A stretch of 64,000 bases of DNA, taken from positions 300,773-364,772 of the forward strand of contig NW_006500320.1 in NCBI RefSeq assembly GCF_000471905.2, written 5' to 3'. Under the pieces are notes generated by a model. That model was not told where the DNA came from. It saw only the letters and a program-made list of their open reading frames with translations, and searched no databases. The translations under genes and the position numbers were made by a program. The stretch comes from Amborella trichopoda (Eukaryota > Streptophyta > Magnoliopsida > Amborellales > Amborellaceae). This document shows positions 47,145-57,365 of this stretch, in pieces. Position 1 is the first letter of the stretch; each line of letters opens with the position of its first letter.

Positions 47145-49127
47145 TTAACAGTCAGTACACACAAAGTTCCTGATTTCCTCCATCACACTATAGTAATGCT
47201 CCGTATTAGGCAGCAAATAAAACCCGATCGTCGCCTGCTCCAAATATATTAGCTTCACCTCTTTCCCCACCTTCTTCAACCCTTCAGCATAACCCAATTG
47301 CCAGTCTTGCATAAGATCAAGCCCCGCAACCACAATGAGGCTCTTAGGAAATGAAAGTCCTTCCAAATCCATTCCCTTGGGACCGAATGGATTACAAGCT
47401 GGGTGATCCCTATCCACGCCTTCAGGTAGAAAGGCCTTCCAATACCAATCCCTATCTTGAATTGTCACAAAGTATTTCCCATCCAATCTCCTTTCCGACT
47501 CCGTCCTCTTCTGTCCCCCGAACATGGGCGTCAACAAGATGTTCCCGGCAATCTCCATTCCCGATTCCACAGCCATTTGGGTCACGTGGTGGGCGATATT
47601 ACCCCCCGAGCTATCGCCCATCAAGAAAATGCGGAGCTTCGATTCGGCTTCACACTTGAGCCATGGCCTCGAGCTCACCCACTTGAGGGCCGCCCACCCA
47701 TCATCATAAGCACATGGGTATCGGTTCTCGGGGGATCGGCGATAATTCACGGAGATCACGACTGCATTGCACAGGCCAACAAGGCGGCGACAAAGGGTGT
47801 CATAGATGGCGCTATTGGATGATGAGTGGGCAAAGCTGCCGCCATGGAAGAAAATGATGATGGGTAGCGTGGAGGTGGAAGGGGCAGGCTCGATGGACAC
47901 TGAGGAGCCCAACAGGTTGTTGCCTGGCTCGGTTTCAGGTTCAGGCCTGTATATGCGGCTCAAGAGGCTAGAGGTGCGGTCCACAATAACATCAAAGGAG
48001 TAGACCCCATCGACAGGTGTTGCGTTGGGAGAGACCTTGCGATCAAGGAATTCAGCCAAGTGGCGATTGAACGTCCCGTCCGGGCGTCGTAGGAGATTAT
48101 AGGCCAGCTTGAAGTTAGAGATGAGCACCCATGTGTTTAATGGAACCACCATCTGTCCAGTAAATTACATGGGATGAGCATGTCAAATTTCAATATACAT
48201 ATAGAAAGGTTAACTCTCATCTTTCTTTTATCAAAATGTCGAAAGGTAGAAATAGGAGCACTAGAGAGTTAAATTTCAATATATATATATAGGAAGATAA
48301 AGCACTAGGCCATAAAAGATCAGTGAAACCGTAAAAAATATGGCAACTTTAGAGGAATCAACTGCTATAGTTTCTGGGAAGCTGCATCGAATTAGATTTT
48401 TGGTAAGTACACAGACTGATAAACACATTTTAATTTGGTTTGAAGCAAAGAAACAGGGGAAAGTGGGTCTAGCGTGTGGATAGAAGGATTGACACAGGGA
48501 CCTCTGATCAGTAGTTATCAACACAAAATGGAAAGTAAAGAGGGCAAAGGATAAAATATATGACTTGGGTCTCACAGGTAAAGCTGAACCAGTGAGACTA
48601 AATAAGAACATATTGAACCTAATTATGTATGAATTGGTTGAATTTTTTCTTTCTTTCTTTTCCTTTAGATGGTTAAGAATTGGGTTAAATTTTCAATCTT
48701 CTGACCTAAACCAGAGAGATTGCTAGTCGCAGAATAAGAAAAATCATAGTAAAACTAACAAACAAATTTAAGACATTTCATTCAAACGAAACCCCAAATG
48801 CCAAGTTTGGAACCCCATAAATCCCTCTGATGGAAGACAACTGAGAGAATTGATTGGAAAATCAGATAATCAAACACAAAATTCAAAAGTGAATCCAAGT
48901 TTTAATGCCCCCAATAAAACCAATCTATCCAAACCTAAAAAATCTAAAAAGAAGAAGAAAGAGAGCATGCCAAAGGAGAAATAAATCGTTCATGAACGAT
49001 CAATCGATCTGAACAAGGCGTAAATGTAAAAGTGAATAAAGAGGAAGAGAGAGGTAACAAAGTAGAGAAGCAATAAACAAGAACTGACCCTGGAATCGTT
49101 GAGGGTGACTTCGTTGCCCCCTGCCAT
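47145..49127 (-). CDS. GID1: GID1 soluble gibberellin receptor, two exons, 348 aa
   Basis: Exon 1 (49127-49089) encodes MAGGNEVTLNDSR and exon 2 (48152-47145) starts MVVPLNTWVLISNFK; the junction is phase 0 with a 936-bp intron at the position usual for this family. GID1 is a nuclear/cytosolic receptor derived from hormone-sensitive-lipase-type carboxylesterases; gibberellin binding closes its N-terminal lid so it can bind DELLA repressors for degradation. Seen here: the lid and DELLA-contact segment (TWVLISNFKLAYNLLRRPDG, DGTFNR), the oxyanion motif HGGSFAHS (116-118 HGG), GDSSGG (192-197), Asp in LDLMQDW (about 292), and Ile at about 322 in EQATIGFYL where an esterase would have the catalytic His. 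The loss of His fits a receptor, not an enzyme. Length matches the family (about 345 aa). The upstream region is GA/CT-rich without a clear TATA box. Confidence 0.97.
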
Positions 49128-49540
49128 GGCGATGGGGCAGTGTGAGAGAACAAACCCAAGAACCTGCTCCTCAAAAAACCCTCTTCCTTCTCATGCTGGT
49201 GCCAGAAGAGATCACAAGAACCAGAACGAGAATAAGGAGCCAAATCAAGGTCGTCTCTCTCTTGAGGAAATTAAAAAAAAAAAACCCCACTCCCTTTCCT
49301 TCAACTCAAAGAAGGATATGGAGCCATCACAGTAATCCCCCACTTTTTAGAGAGAGAGAGAAAAGAGGAAGAAGCTAAAAACAAAGAGAATTCGTGGATT
49401 ATTTTTGGAAGCGTGGAAAGGCGATAAGAATGGCGTGAAGAGGGGGGGAGGAGGTGGACGATAAGAGATAGCGACGCCGGCCAACACAATGGCAAAGAGA
49501 GAGAGAGAATAGAGTCAAAGGTTACAATACAAAAAGAACC

Positions 49541-49573
49541 AAACCCAACCAAACCCAACCCAACCCAACCCAA
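49541..49573 (+). repeat. AACCC-type microsatellite upstream of GID1
   Basis: Repeats of CCAAACCCAACCCAACCC lie about 420 bases upstream of the GID1 start codon. On the gene's strand it reads GGGTTGGGTT. Confidence 0.8.
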
Positions 49574-49876
49574 GGTTAACCCAGAAGAAGGGTCCGATTC
49601 AGCTCATGGGTTTGGTATTTGGGTGTTTTTTAGAGAGAGAAAGTGAGGAGATAATGGGAAGGGAAGGGAAGGGGACGGGGGAGAAGACAAAGGCGGGGCG
49701 GCCGAAATAAACTGTGGGCGTGGCCCCACGCCGCTCACTATAATTATTTTTCCTTGTTTTTATACAATCTTTTGTACGTAGATGATGATGTAGTTTGTGT
49801 AGGGCCGAGGCCCTACACACTCAAGGTAAGACCAAGCTCTAAATGGTATCGGAATATATTCTATCAGTATCATAAA

Positions 49877-50096
49877 TATTTTATGAGCAATTATCTTACA
49901 TGACTCTCTCTTACTCATGTATGCAAAGACCACAAAAGATCATCATTAAAATTGACATGGATCTCTGTAAAAGTAGTTATCACAGTCTAAGATTTGACTT
50001 TTCTATGAATCCGTGTCAAATTTAATGTTGATCCTTTATGATCCTACACACATGGATGGGAGATGGACCTATAGGATCATTTCTCATCTTTTATAC
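49877..50096. mobile_element. MITE family E (about 220 bp)
   Basis: The left end ATGAGCAATTATC pairs with the right end GATCATTTCTCAT. Pairing continues over about 85 bases (CTTACTCATGTATGCAAAGAC against the complement of TCCTACACACATGGATGGGAG). A partial copy lies at 7085-7206. Confidence 0.65.
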
Positions 50097-50109
50097 AATG
50101 GACTAAAAA

Positions 50110-50364
50110 TTTGTTTTCGTAAACATCGAGAATTCAAAAACAACCTAGATTAAGCAGATCTATGAACATTTGAAAATCTTAAATATTGATAATATATTAA
50201 AAAATATATTATTTTCAATACTTGAAATATATTTTTCTCATGTCCATACATCTTGAAGTCGAGATGATCGAATTGAAGGTTTTTCTGTATCAAAACAACC
50301 TCTTGTAAATAATTTTTGAAGTACGCCTTAATTTAATTGTTTAGGACCCAACCCTATTTTTCCC
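50110..50364 (-). mobile_element. Mutator-like MITE family A, copy 4 (inverted, decayed)
   Basis: The right end reads TTTAATTGTTTAGGACCCAACCCTATTTTTCC, the complement of the family's left end. The interior keeps the CATCTTGAAGTCGAGATGATC phrase. The left end is eroded. Confidence 0.55.
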
Positions 50365-50404
50365 TAATATTAAGTAAGGAGTTCATATGCCACGTTTAAC
50401 TTTA

Positions 50405-50740
50405 TAATGTTGGAATAAGGAGCATATTGAAATATTCAAGTACTAAAAAATCTTCAAATTAATTATCTCAACATCGAGATATATGCTTATTAAAAAAATT
50501 ATTTTTAAATTGTAAAAATAATGCATCTTATAATGATCATATATTTTCAAAAATTTTAATTATTTATAGATGTATTTGATCTTTCTCATTTTTTTGAGCT
50601 TCAAATTCCATAATAAGATATGATAATAGATTTTCATGTCACCTGAAGACTGCCCATAAACTAGCATTTAAATTGCATCTTTTGACATAATTTTGAGGTG
50701 CATTTTATTTAAATAATATAAACCTTGTTAATTTTTTTAT
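50405..50740 (+). mobile_element. Mutator-like MITE family A, copy 5 (decayed)
   Basis: It holds CTTCAAATTAATTATCTCAACATCGAGATATATG and a diverged right part. Terminal repeats are poorly kept. Confidence 0.45.
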
Positions 50741-51194
50741 TTTTTTTTAAAAAAACACTTTCCAATACGGCAAAGTAAAAGATATTTTTGCCCCGGACAT
50801 AATAGGTCCATTGCAATTTAGGGTGAATATTCGATTGCAACGAACATAATAAGCCTGTTGCAGAACGGATATAACATGTCTGTGACAGTTGATTTTTCCC
50901 TACTATCTAAAAAAATCAGACCGGGGTGAGCTTATAGACGAAAATACTATTTATTTTTTTCTTATAGATATTGAACAAGGCTTTTCTTCTTTTTTTTAAT
51001 TCCAAAATTTCTTCATTTATTTGTAAAGCCATGTATATAGGCAAGTACATGTTCATCTTCACTCTCTCTCTCTATCTTAATGCCACAGTGTACGACGCAA
51101 CACACACTTTTCCTGCGTGCGGCCGACGCCAACGAATGGAAACAAACCCAACGCCTTCCTCCACCCTTTCCCCTTTCTTTCATATTTTTTTTAT

Positions 51195-51502
51195 GGAAAA
51201 AGTTTGTATAAGGTTGCAATCGATACTTCTACCGCCACGGATGCACCTCAAAAATCCATCGAAAAATATAGTTTCAATATTGAAAAACTTTTTAATCTTT
51301 TGATTGATCAACTCGATATCGAGATATATGACCATAAAAATTAAAAAGTAAATCTAAAAAATAGTGCATTTTATCACATATTATCTACACCATCCATTTT
51401 CAAGATTTTGATATGTTTATAGATCTACTTGATTTTAACTATTTTTAAATTTAAAAATTGATAATTAGATATAAAAATAAATTTTGAGATAATCTTAATG
51501 AC
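51195..51502 (+). mobile_element. Mutator-like MITE family A, copy 6 (cut by the gap)
   Basis: It starts GGAAAAAGTTTGTATAAGG and keeps GATTGATCAACTCGATATCGAG; the right end is lost in the N run. Confidence 0.65.
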
Positions 51503-51888
51503 NNNNNNNNNNNNNNNNNNNNNNNNNNNNNNNNNNNNNNNNNNNNNNNNNNNNNNNNNNNNNNNNNNNNNNNNNNNNNNNNNNNNNNNNNNNNNNNNNN
51601 NNNNNNNNNNNNNNNNNNNNNNNNNNNNNNNNNNNNNNNNNNNNNNNNNNNNNNNNNNNNNNNNNNNNNNNNNNNNNNNNNNNNNNNNNNNNNNNNNNNN
51701 NNNNNNNNNNNNNNNNNNNNNNNNNNNNNNNNNNNNNNNNNNNNNNNNNNNNNNNNNNNNNNNNNNNNNNNNNNNNNNNNNNNNNNNNNNNNNNNNNNNN
51801 NNNNNNNNNNNNNNNNNNNNNNNNNNNNNNNNNNNNNNNNNNNNNNNNNNNNNNNNNNNNNNNNNNNNNNNNNNNNNNNNNNNNNNNN
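51503..51888. other. Assembly gap (N run)
   Basis: 386 undefined bases; the left edge lies inside a family A element. Confidence 1.
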
Positions 51889-52514
51889 TTTCTCACCAAA
51901 CAACAAGTAAAATCCCATTCGATGTACACCACTCCATGATCTCTCTATATTATGGCTGGCAATTGGCCTAGTGGCTTCGCTAATCCGGGTCTGGCCTATT
52001 AGTTACTGTTTCACGGTTTTGCCAATGTAAGTTTGTATGTCTTGGTAGTCTAGTAAATTGGAATCTATTTATTGGACCAATTACTTAAAATTTTGATGGA
52101 AGTTTTAGTTAGTTTATAATAAAAAATTGAGTTTAGTAGAAAACTGGTCAAAATTAGTATTTAAAATTTTTATTTCTAAAATTAATTGATTTTGAGATCA
52201 ATTAAAAATAATTTAATATATGTATTTATTTATTTTATATTTTTAAATTAATATTTTTATTTCTAAAAAATAGTTAATTAATTTGAAATGATCAAACTAC
52301 TTTTAACTAAATTAGACCCCTAGCATTAACAAGTATATGATTTTGATACTACTAATTATAACTAAATAAACAAAAAAGGAATATTTCATCTCTTCAATCA
52401 TTTTGGGTTAAGAAGATATGGCAACTCATATCTCCTTATAGCAACAGTAAGAGTAAGTTATGGAGTTGAAGTGGGAGAGAAGAGATGTTATAATTGGGGT
52501 TTTAAATAAGACTA
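51889..52514. other. AT-rich intergenic stretch
   Basis: Very AT-rich (TTTAAATTAATATTTTTATT type). No gene or named repeat is seen. Confidence 0.45.
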
Positions 52515-53149
52515 TGAAAGGAAAGTATATATTGCCTATCAGGTTAATATAGAGTATCGGGTTAATATATAAGGCGTATATGGTAATATGTATATTTGGG
52601 AATGTGTATATTGTAATCCATCTATATGAGAAAGGTAAGTACGATATCTTGTATTTTATAGTAAGTCTGGATAGAGTATAGGTGTTTGTGATTGATTTAT
52701 ATTTTTGTCATATATATTTGTCTATTTAAGACAAGTTTGTATATTTATAATCTTTAATGGACATCGAGTCTCTTTAGATAAACATGACTCTTCACATGGT
52801 ATCATAGTAAGGTTTATATTCGTAGTGTCTATTTCTCGTTCCTAAAGCATTGTCTACTGTTTCTACTAGTCATCCTATGCACTTGAAGGTCTTGCTCGTT
52901 TCTGTAGCTAGTGTTTAAAATCCAGCTGCTCTGTCTCATAGCATCTTGAGTAGTTTGAGGGAGAGCGTGAAAGAAAAGTATATATAGCCTATCAGGTTAA
53001 TATAAAAAGTGTATATACTATCTGTATATTTGAGAAGGTGTATATTATAATCGAACTATATGAAAATGGTAGGTATAATAACTTATATTTTATATTGTTT
53101 GTAATTTATTTTTATTTTTGACTTATGTATTTATCTATTTAAGACAAAG
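52515..53149 (+). mobile_element. TRIM: miniature LTR retrotransposon
   Basis: The 5' LTR is 52515-52796 (TGAAAGGAAAGTATATATTGCC to CTCTTCACA). Right after it, TGGTATCATAGTAAGG (52797) matches an initiator-Met-tRNA primer-binding site. Only 171 bases follow, ending in the polypurine tract GAGGGAGAGCG (52957-52967). Then a second LTR starts (TGAAAGAAAAGTATATATAGCC, 52968), which is cut after TCTATTTAAGACAAAG (about 53149). LTR, PBS, tiny non-coding interior and PPT are the definition of a terminal-repeat retrotransposon in miniature. It has no protein and would depend on another element's enzymes. The 3' truncation removes any target duplication. Confidence 0.82.
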
Positions 53150-53668
53150 ACTACCTTTTCACTTAATTCTTTACCCAGCTCGGCCTGGCAAGTTCTCTTT
53201 CTAGCCCGGCCCAAACCGGGTAGCTGTAAGATCTCTTTCTCTCCTTCCCCACCATTTTTGTCATTCTCCCTTGTCCTCCACCACCCTTGCAAATTCATAA
53301 TGCTATATTTTTTTTCCTTTCCTTGATATTTCGTTTTTTCAGATTCTCTCTCAAGAAAACATCCCTCTCCACCCTCTCTCTCTCTCTCTCTAGAAGGAGG
53401 TACTTTACTTTAAATTTATAACTCCTGTTGTTTGTCCTATCTATAAAGTCTTTTTCTTTCTTCTTTGTAGTGGGTTGGGGGGGGGTGGCCCACTCTCTTT
53501 TGGACGGTACCCTAATAGAGGTCAATAAGTAGGAATGTTTTTGGACTCTTGTGGAACCCCAAAGTCCTCAAGTCAAAACTTAAGGAAAAAGGCAGAAGAA
53601 AAGCATGCACAACGTACTCCCGCAGGACCAAAATATGCATTTGTTCTCTCAAGGAAATATATATTAAG

Positions 53669-54067
53669 AAGTATTTATGAAAGCCGAGGCTCTAAAGCCT
53701 AAACAATCAAAGTAAAATGTGCCTTCATATAATATCGAGAAATGTGGTTTCACTATTGGAAATCTCTGTGATAGCCTTAAAATATATTTTCGTCACTAAT
53801 TCTAAAATTTAAAGCTTAAAAAATAATGTAGATCGAGCGGATCTATGAATACTTGAAAATCTTGAAAATTAACAGTCAAAAAATGCATTATAAGATACCT
53901 TTGTTTTCAAAACTTGAAGTCTGTTTTTTTTCTTATACCCATGCGTCTAGAGGTCGAGATGATCAATTTGAGGATATTTGATCATCAAAACAACCTCTTC
54001 TAGTGAAATTTTTTAGGTACGCCCTAATTTGATTGTTTAGAACTTTGCTCTTAAATAAACTTTTTCC
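53669..54067 (-). mobile_element. Mutator-like MITE family A, copy 7 (inverted)
   Basis: The left side reads GCCGAGGCTCTAAAGCCTAAACAATCAAAG and the right ends GCTCTTAAATAAACTTTTTCC. The interior is the complement of the family (GAAATGTGGTTTCACTATTGG at the left). It lies 45 bases before copy 8 in opposite orientation. Confidence 0.75.
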
Positions 54068-54102
54068 TTTATAAACTCCACTTTATAATACAAGGTGACT
54101 GC

Positions 54103-54503
54103 TTTCAAAAAAGGAAAAGTTTATATAGAGCCTAGGCTCTAAACAATCAAATTACATCATACCTCAAACAATTCACTAGAAGAGGTTGTTTTGATGCGTA
54201 AATATCTTCAAATTGATCATCTCGATATCAAGATGCATGGATCTTAGAAAAAAATGGATTTCAAGTTTTGGAAATGGTACATCTTATAACCCATTTTTTT
54301 ACCGTAAAATTTTAAATTATTCAAGTTTTCATAGATATGCTTGTTCTACACTATTTTTGAAGCTTTAAATTTTATAATTAAAGATGAAAATATATTTTAC
54401 AGCTACTCAAAGATTTCCAGTATTAAAACCACATTTCTCGACACTATTTGAAAGTAAGAATTGTTTAGCGTCTCAGCTCTATACAAACCACACCTTTAAA
54501 AAA
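54103..54503 (+). mobile_element. Mutator-like MITE family A, copy 8, with 9-bp duplication
   Basis: Element 54112-54494 begins AGGAAAAGTTTATATAGAGC and ends CAGCTCTATACAAACCACACC. Flanks are TTTCAAAAA (54103-54111) and TTTAAAAAA (54495-54503), 8 of 9 identical. Confidence 0.8.
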
Positions 54504-55061
54504 ATACTGGATTTTGATTTCTTATACTCTTAGATACCATCATTCAAGCATTATATATGTTCGGTCACATTATTTTCTTTTATAGAATGATTTTCCGTTT
54601 TTTTTTCCTTTTTTTTTTAAGTTGGTTGAGGAGGTTACATCTTTAAATTTTGTGATCTAAAAGGTTAAATATCAAACTATGACGTGTTTTGAGATCTTTT
54701 CAAAATATGTAGTTTTGGTGTAAAAAACCTACAAGATGGCCTAAAAATATATTGTTATAAATGGTAAAAAATCGAGAAGTTCCATAAATACTAAATTTTT
54801 TTGAAATTGCAGCATCCATATATATCTAAGATGTTGAAATAATCACTTAAGGATTTTCAATACTAGAATAACATTTTAAAGTAGATTTTTTGGCATGCCC
54901 TACTGTTATAGTATAAGGTTGGTGCGTTATATAAATTTTTGTTCAAAGTCTAAGATCCTAAAATACTTCTCTAGAAAGCTTTGCCAAGAGGGATGAACAG
55001 AAAATATGATCCATGCGAGCATAAATGTAGTATTTTGGCTTTTGGCATACATGTATATATT

Positions 55062-55254
55062 TTTATTTTTTTCTACGAGAAAACTACAAATTATTAATGA
55101 TAAGATAAGGAAGAGAACATAAGGTTTTTATTTTTTTCTATGAGAAAACTACAAATTATGAATGATAAGATAAGGAAGACAACATAAGGTTTTTATTTTT
55201 TTCTATGAGAAAACTACAAATTATTAATGATAAGATAAGAAAGAGAACATAAGG
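55062..55254 (+). repeat. Three tandem units of about 64 bp
   Basis: TTTTTTTCTA.GAGAAAACTAC followed by AAATTATTAATGATAAGATAAG.AAGAGAACATAAGG occurs three times head to tail with only a few changes, so it is a recent expansion. Confidence 0.9.
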
Positions 55255-55403
55255 AAGGCCAATCATCTAGACTTCTCTTTCGATAGCAATAGACCACTTG
55301 GTGGTCCTTGATGCATTTGTCTTGTTCCAAGTGTTCTTGCTTGTACAAACAAAACTCCACCAAAATCATAAATGGAATAAAAGGAATCCTTATCACTTGG
55401 TAT

Positions 55404-55808
55404 TTACATAAAGGAGAAAATTTATACACAGGCGAGGCCCCAAAAAATTAAATTAAGAAACACCTCAAATATTCAATAGAAAATGTTTTTTTGATGGCCC
55501 AAAATCTTCAAATCGATCATCTCGACCTCAAGATGTATGGGCATGAGAAAAATGAATTCCAAAGAAATAGTCCATATTGTAATGTATTTTTGGACCGTCA
55601 GTTTTAAATATTTTTTAAATGTTCATAGATGTGCTCGATGTACACTATTTTTGAAGTTTCAAACTTCATAATTAAATATAAAAAAAAAAGTTTTAAGCCA
55701 ATACAGATATTTTCAATACAGAAGAACATGTTATGATACTATTTAAAGATGCGCTTTACTTTGATTGTTTGGGGTCTCGGCCCTATACAATCCACACCCT
55801 TGCATAAA
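55404..55808 (+). mobile_element. Mutator-like MITE family A, copy 9, with 9-bp duplication
   Basis: Element 55413-55799 is flanked by TTACATAAA (55404-55412) and TTGCATAAA (55800-55808), 8 of 9 identical. Ends: GGAGAAAATTTATACACAGG and GGCCCTATACAATCCACACCC. Confidence 0.8.
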
Positions 55809-56024
55809 ACCCCCCAAATGCAAAACACCATTATTCAAAACTTCTTCCTTGCCCTTTTTCTGGACTTCGTGGCACGTGTAACACGAGAGAATGGTAGGCA
55901 GCACGTGGTTTGCAGTCCTTTATTTCATTCTTTTATTAAAAGAGCATTAATAATCTATGAGATCGTCATTGCTAAACCTACAATTTAAGGTAAGTGGACA
56001 GCACCCCATTTAACATTCAGGGAG

Positions 56025-56436
56025 AAAAAAAATGGAAAAAGTTTATATGAGGGTGACGCCCTAAACAATCAAATTAGGGCACACCTTAAAAATTCACAAA
56101 AAGAGCTTGTTTCGATATTGAAAAACCTTAAATTCGATCATCTCAACTTCAAGACTTATGGACATTAGAAAAAATGGATTTCAACTTTTAGAAATAGTGC
56201 AACTTGTAATATATTATTTAGACCGTCAATTTTCAAGTTTTTAAGGTGTTCATAGATCTACTCAATCTACACTATCTTCAGTATTTAAATTTTATAATTA
56301 AGAGATGAAAATAAAATTTCAGGTCATCATAAAGATTTATGATTTTAAAAAAATATATTTCAACATTATTTGAAGGTATGCCTTACTTTGATTGTTTAAG
56401 GCTTCAACCTTATACAAAGCACACCCAAAAAAAAAT
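56025..56436 (+). mobile_element. Mutator-like MITE family A, copy 10, with likely 9-bp duplication
   Basis: Element 56034-56426 starts GGAAAAAGTTTATATGAGGG and ends CTTATACAAAGCACACCC. The flanks are A-rich and nearly identical (AAAAAAAAT left; A9 then T right), consistent with a 9-bp duplication but of low complexity. Confidence 0.75.
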
Positions 56437-56950
56437 GCATGTAAATGATACATCATACATTATTGGTATGCTATTGCCTAGTGGGGTACCTAGGTCAATG
56501 TTTAAAAATTGCCGACCTGACTAACTATCGCCAGAATTATTTATTTAAAATAGGCAGGTGTATAATTTTCGGTTGAGGATGGGATTGCCTTATTCGATTG
56601 GCTTTTGAGTTTATTTTTATTTTTATCTTTTATTGTATCCTGCAACGATGTAACTTGAGAATTATTGAGTTGAACCAATAGGTTTGGGATTGCACCAAGT
56701 CGGATTTAAAACTATGACCCAGACATTGTTAAGTTTTATTTTATTTGCCATACAATACTTGTTTGTGCTATTTCCTTCCCATCTTAAGAAAATATTTTGT
56801 AGTGTCGTTGTTTCATAAAGCCATACCTCAAATCTCATAAATAAATAAATAAAAATAAATTGTAATTGTGCACCAAACAAGCTACAAAATTTTCATATCC
56901 TCTTTGACCAAAATAGATTTGAAGGAATAGATTCCTAGCCATATATATAA

Positions 56951-57365
56951 GGAAAAAGAGTATATAAGGTTAAGGCCATAAACAATCGAGCTAAGTCACA
57001 CTTAAAATAATTTGTTAGAAGGAGTACTTTAATTTGTTAGAAGAAGTAGTTTCGATGCCAAAAAACCCTTAAATCTAATCATCTCGACCTTGATATACAT
57101 GGACATAAAAATAAACTGGAATTCAAGACTTGGAAATAGTGCATCTTATGATGTATTATTGAGATCATCAATTTTTAAGATTTTCAAGTGTTCATAAATA
57201 TGCTAGATCTACACTATTTTTGAAGTTTTAAATTTTATAATAGATATGAGAATGAATTTTCAGGCCATCATAAAGATTTTTGTTACCAAAACGACATCTT
57301 TTGATACTATTAGAAGGTTCGCCTTACTTTGATCGTATCGGGCCTCAGCCTTATACAGTAAAACT
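56951..57365 (+). mobile_element. Mutator-like MITE family A, copy 11
   Basis: It starts GGAAAAAGAGTATATAAGG and ends near GGGCCTCAGCCTTATACAGT. The interior holds AATCTAATCATCTCGACCTTG and a short internal duplication (TAATTTGTTAGAAG twice near 57007 and 57031). Target duplications are not visible. Confidence 0.7.

Noticed and set aside
47351..48003. Plus-strand frames opposite GID1
   Set aside because: Antisense shadows; the minus strand encodes an intact, well-known protein.
49541..49573. AACCC repeats considered as interstitial telomere sequence
   Set aside because: The plant telomere unit is CCCTAAA; this tract lacks the TA and is too short.
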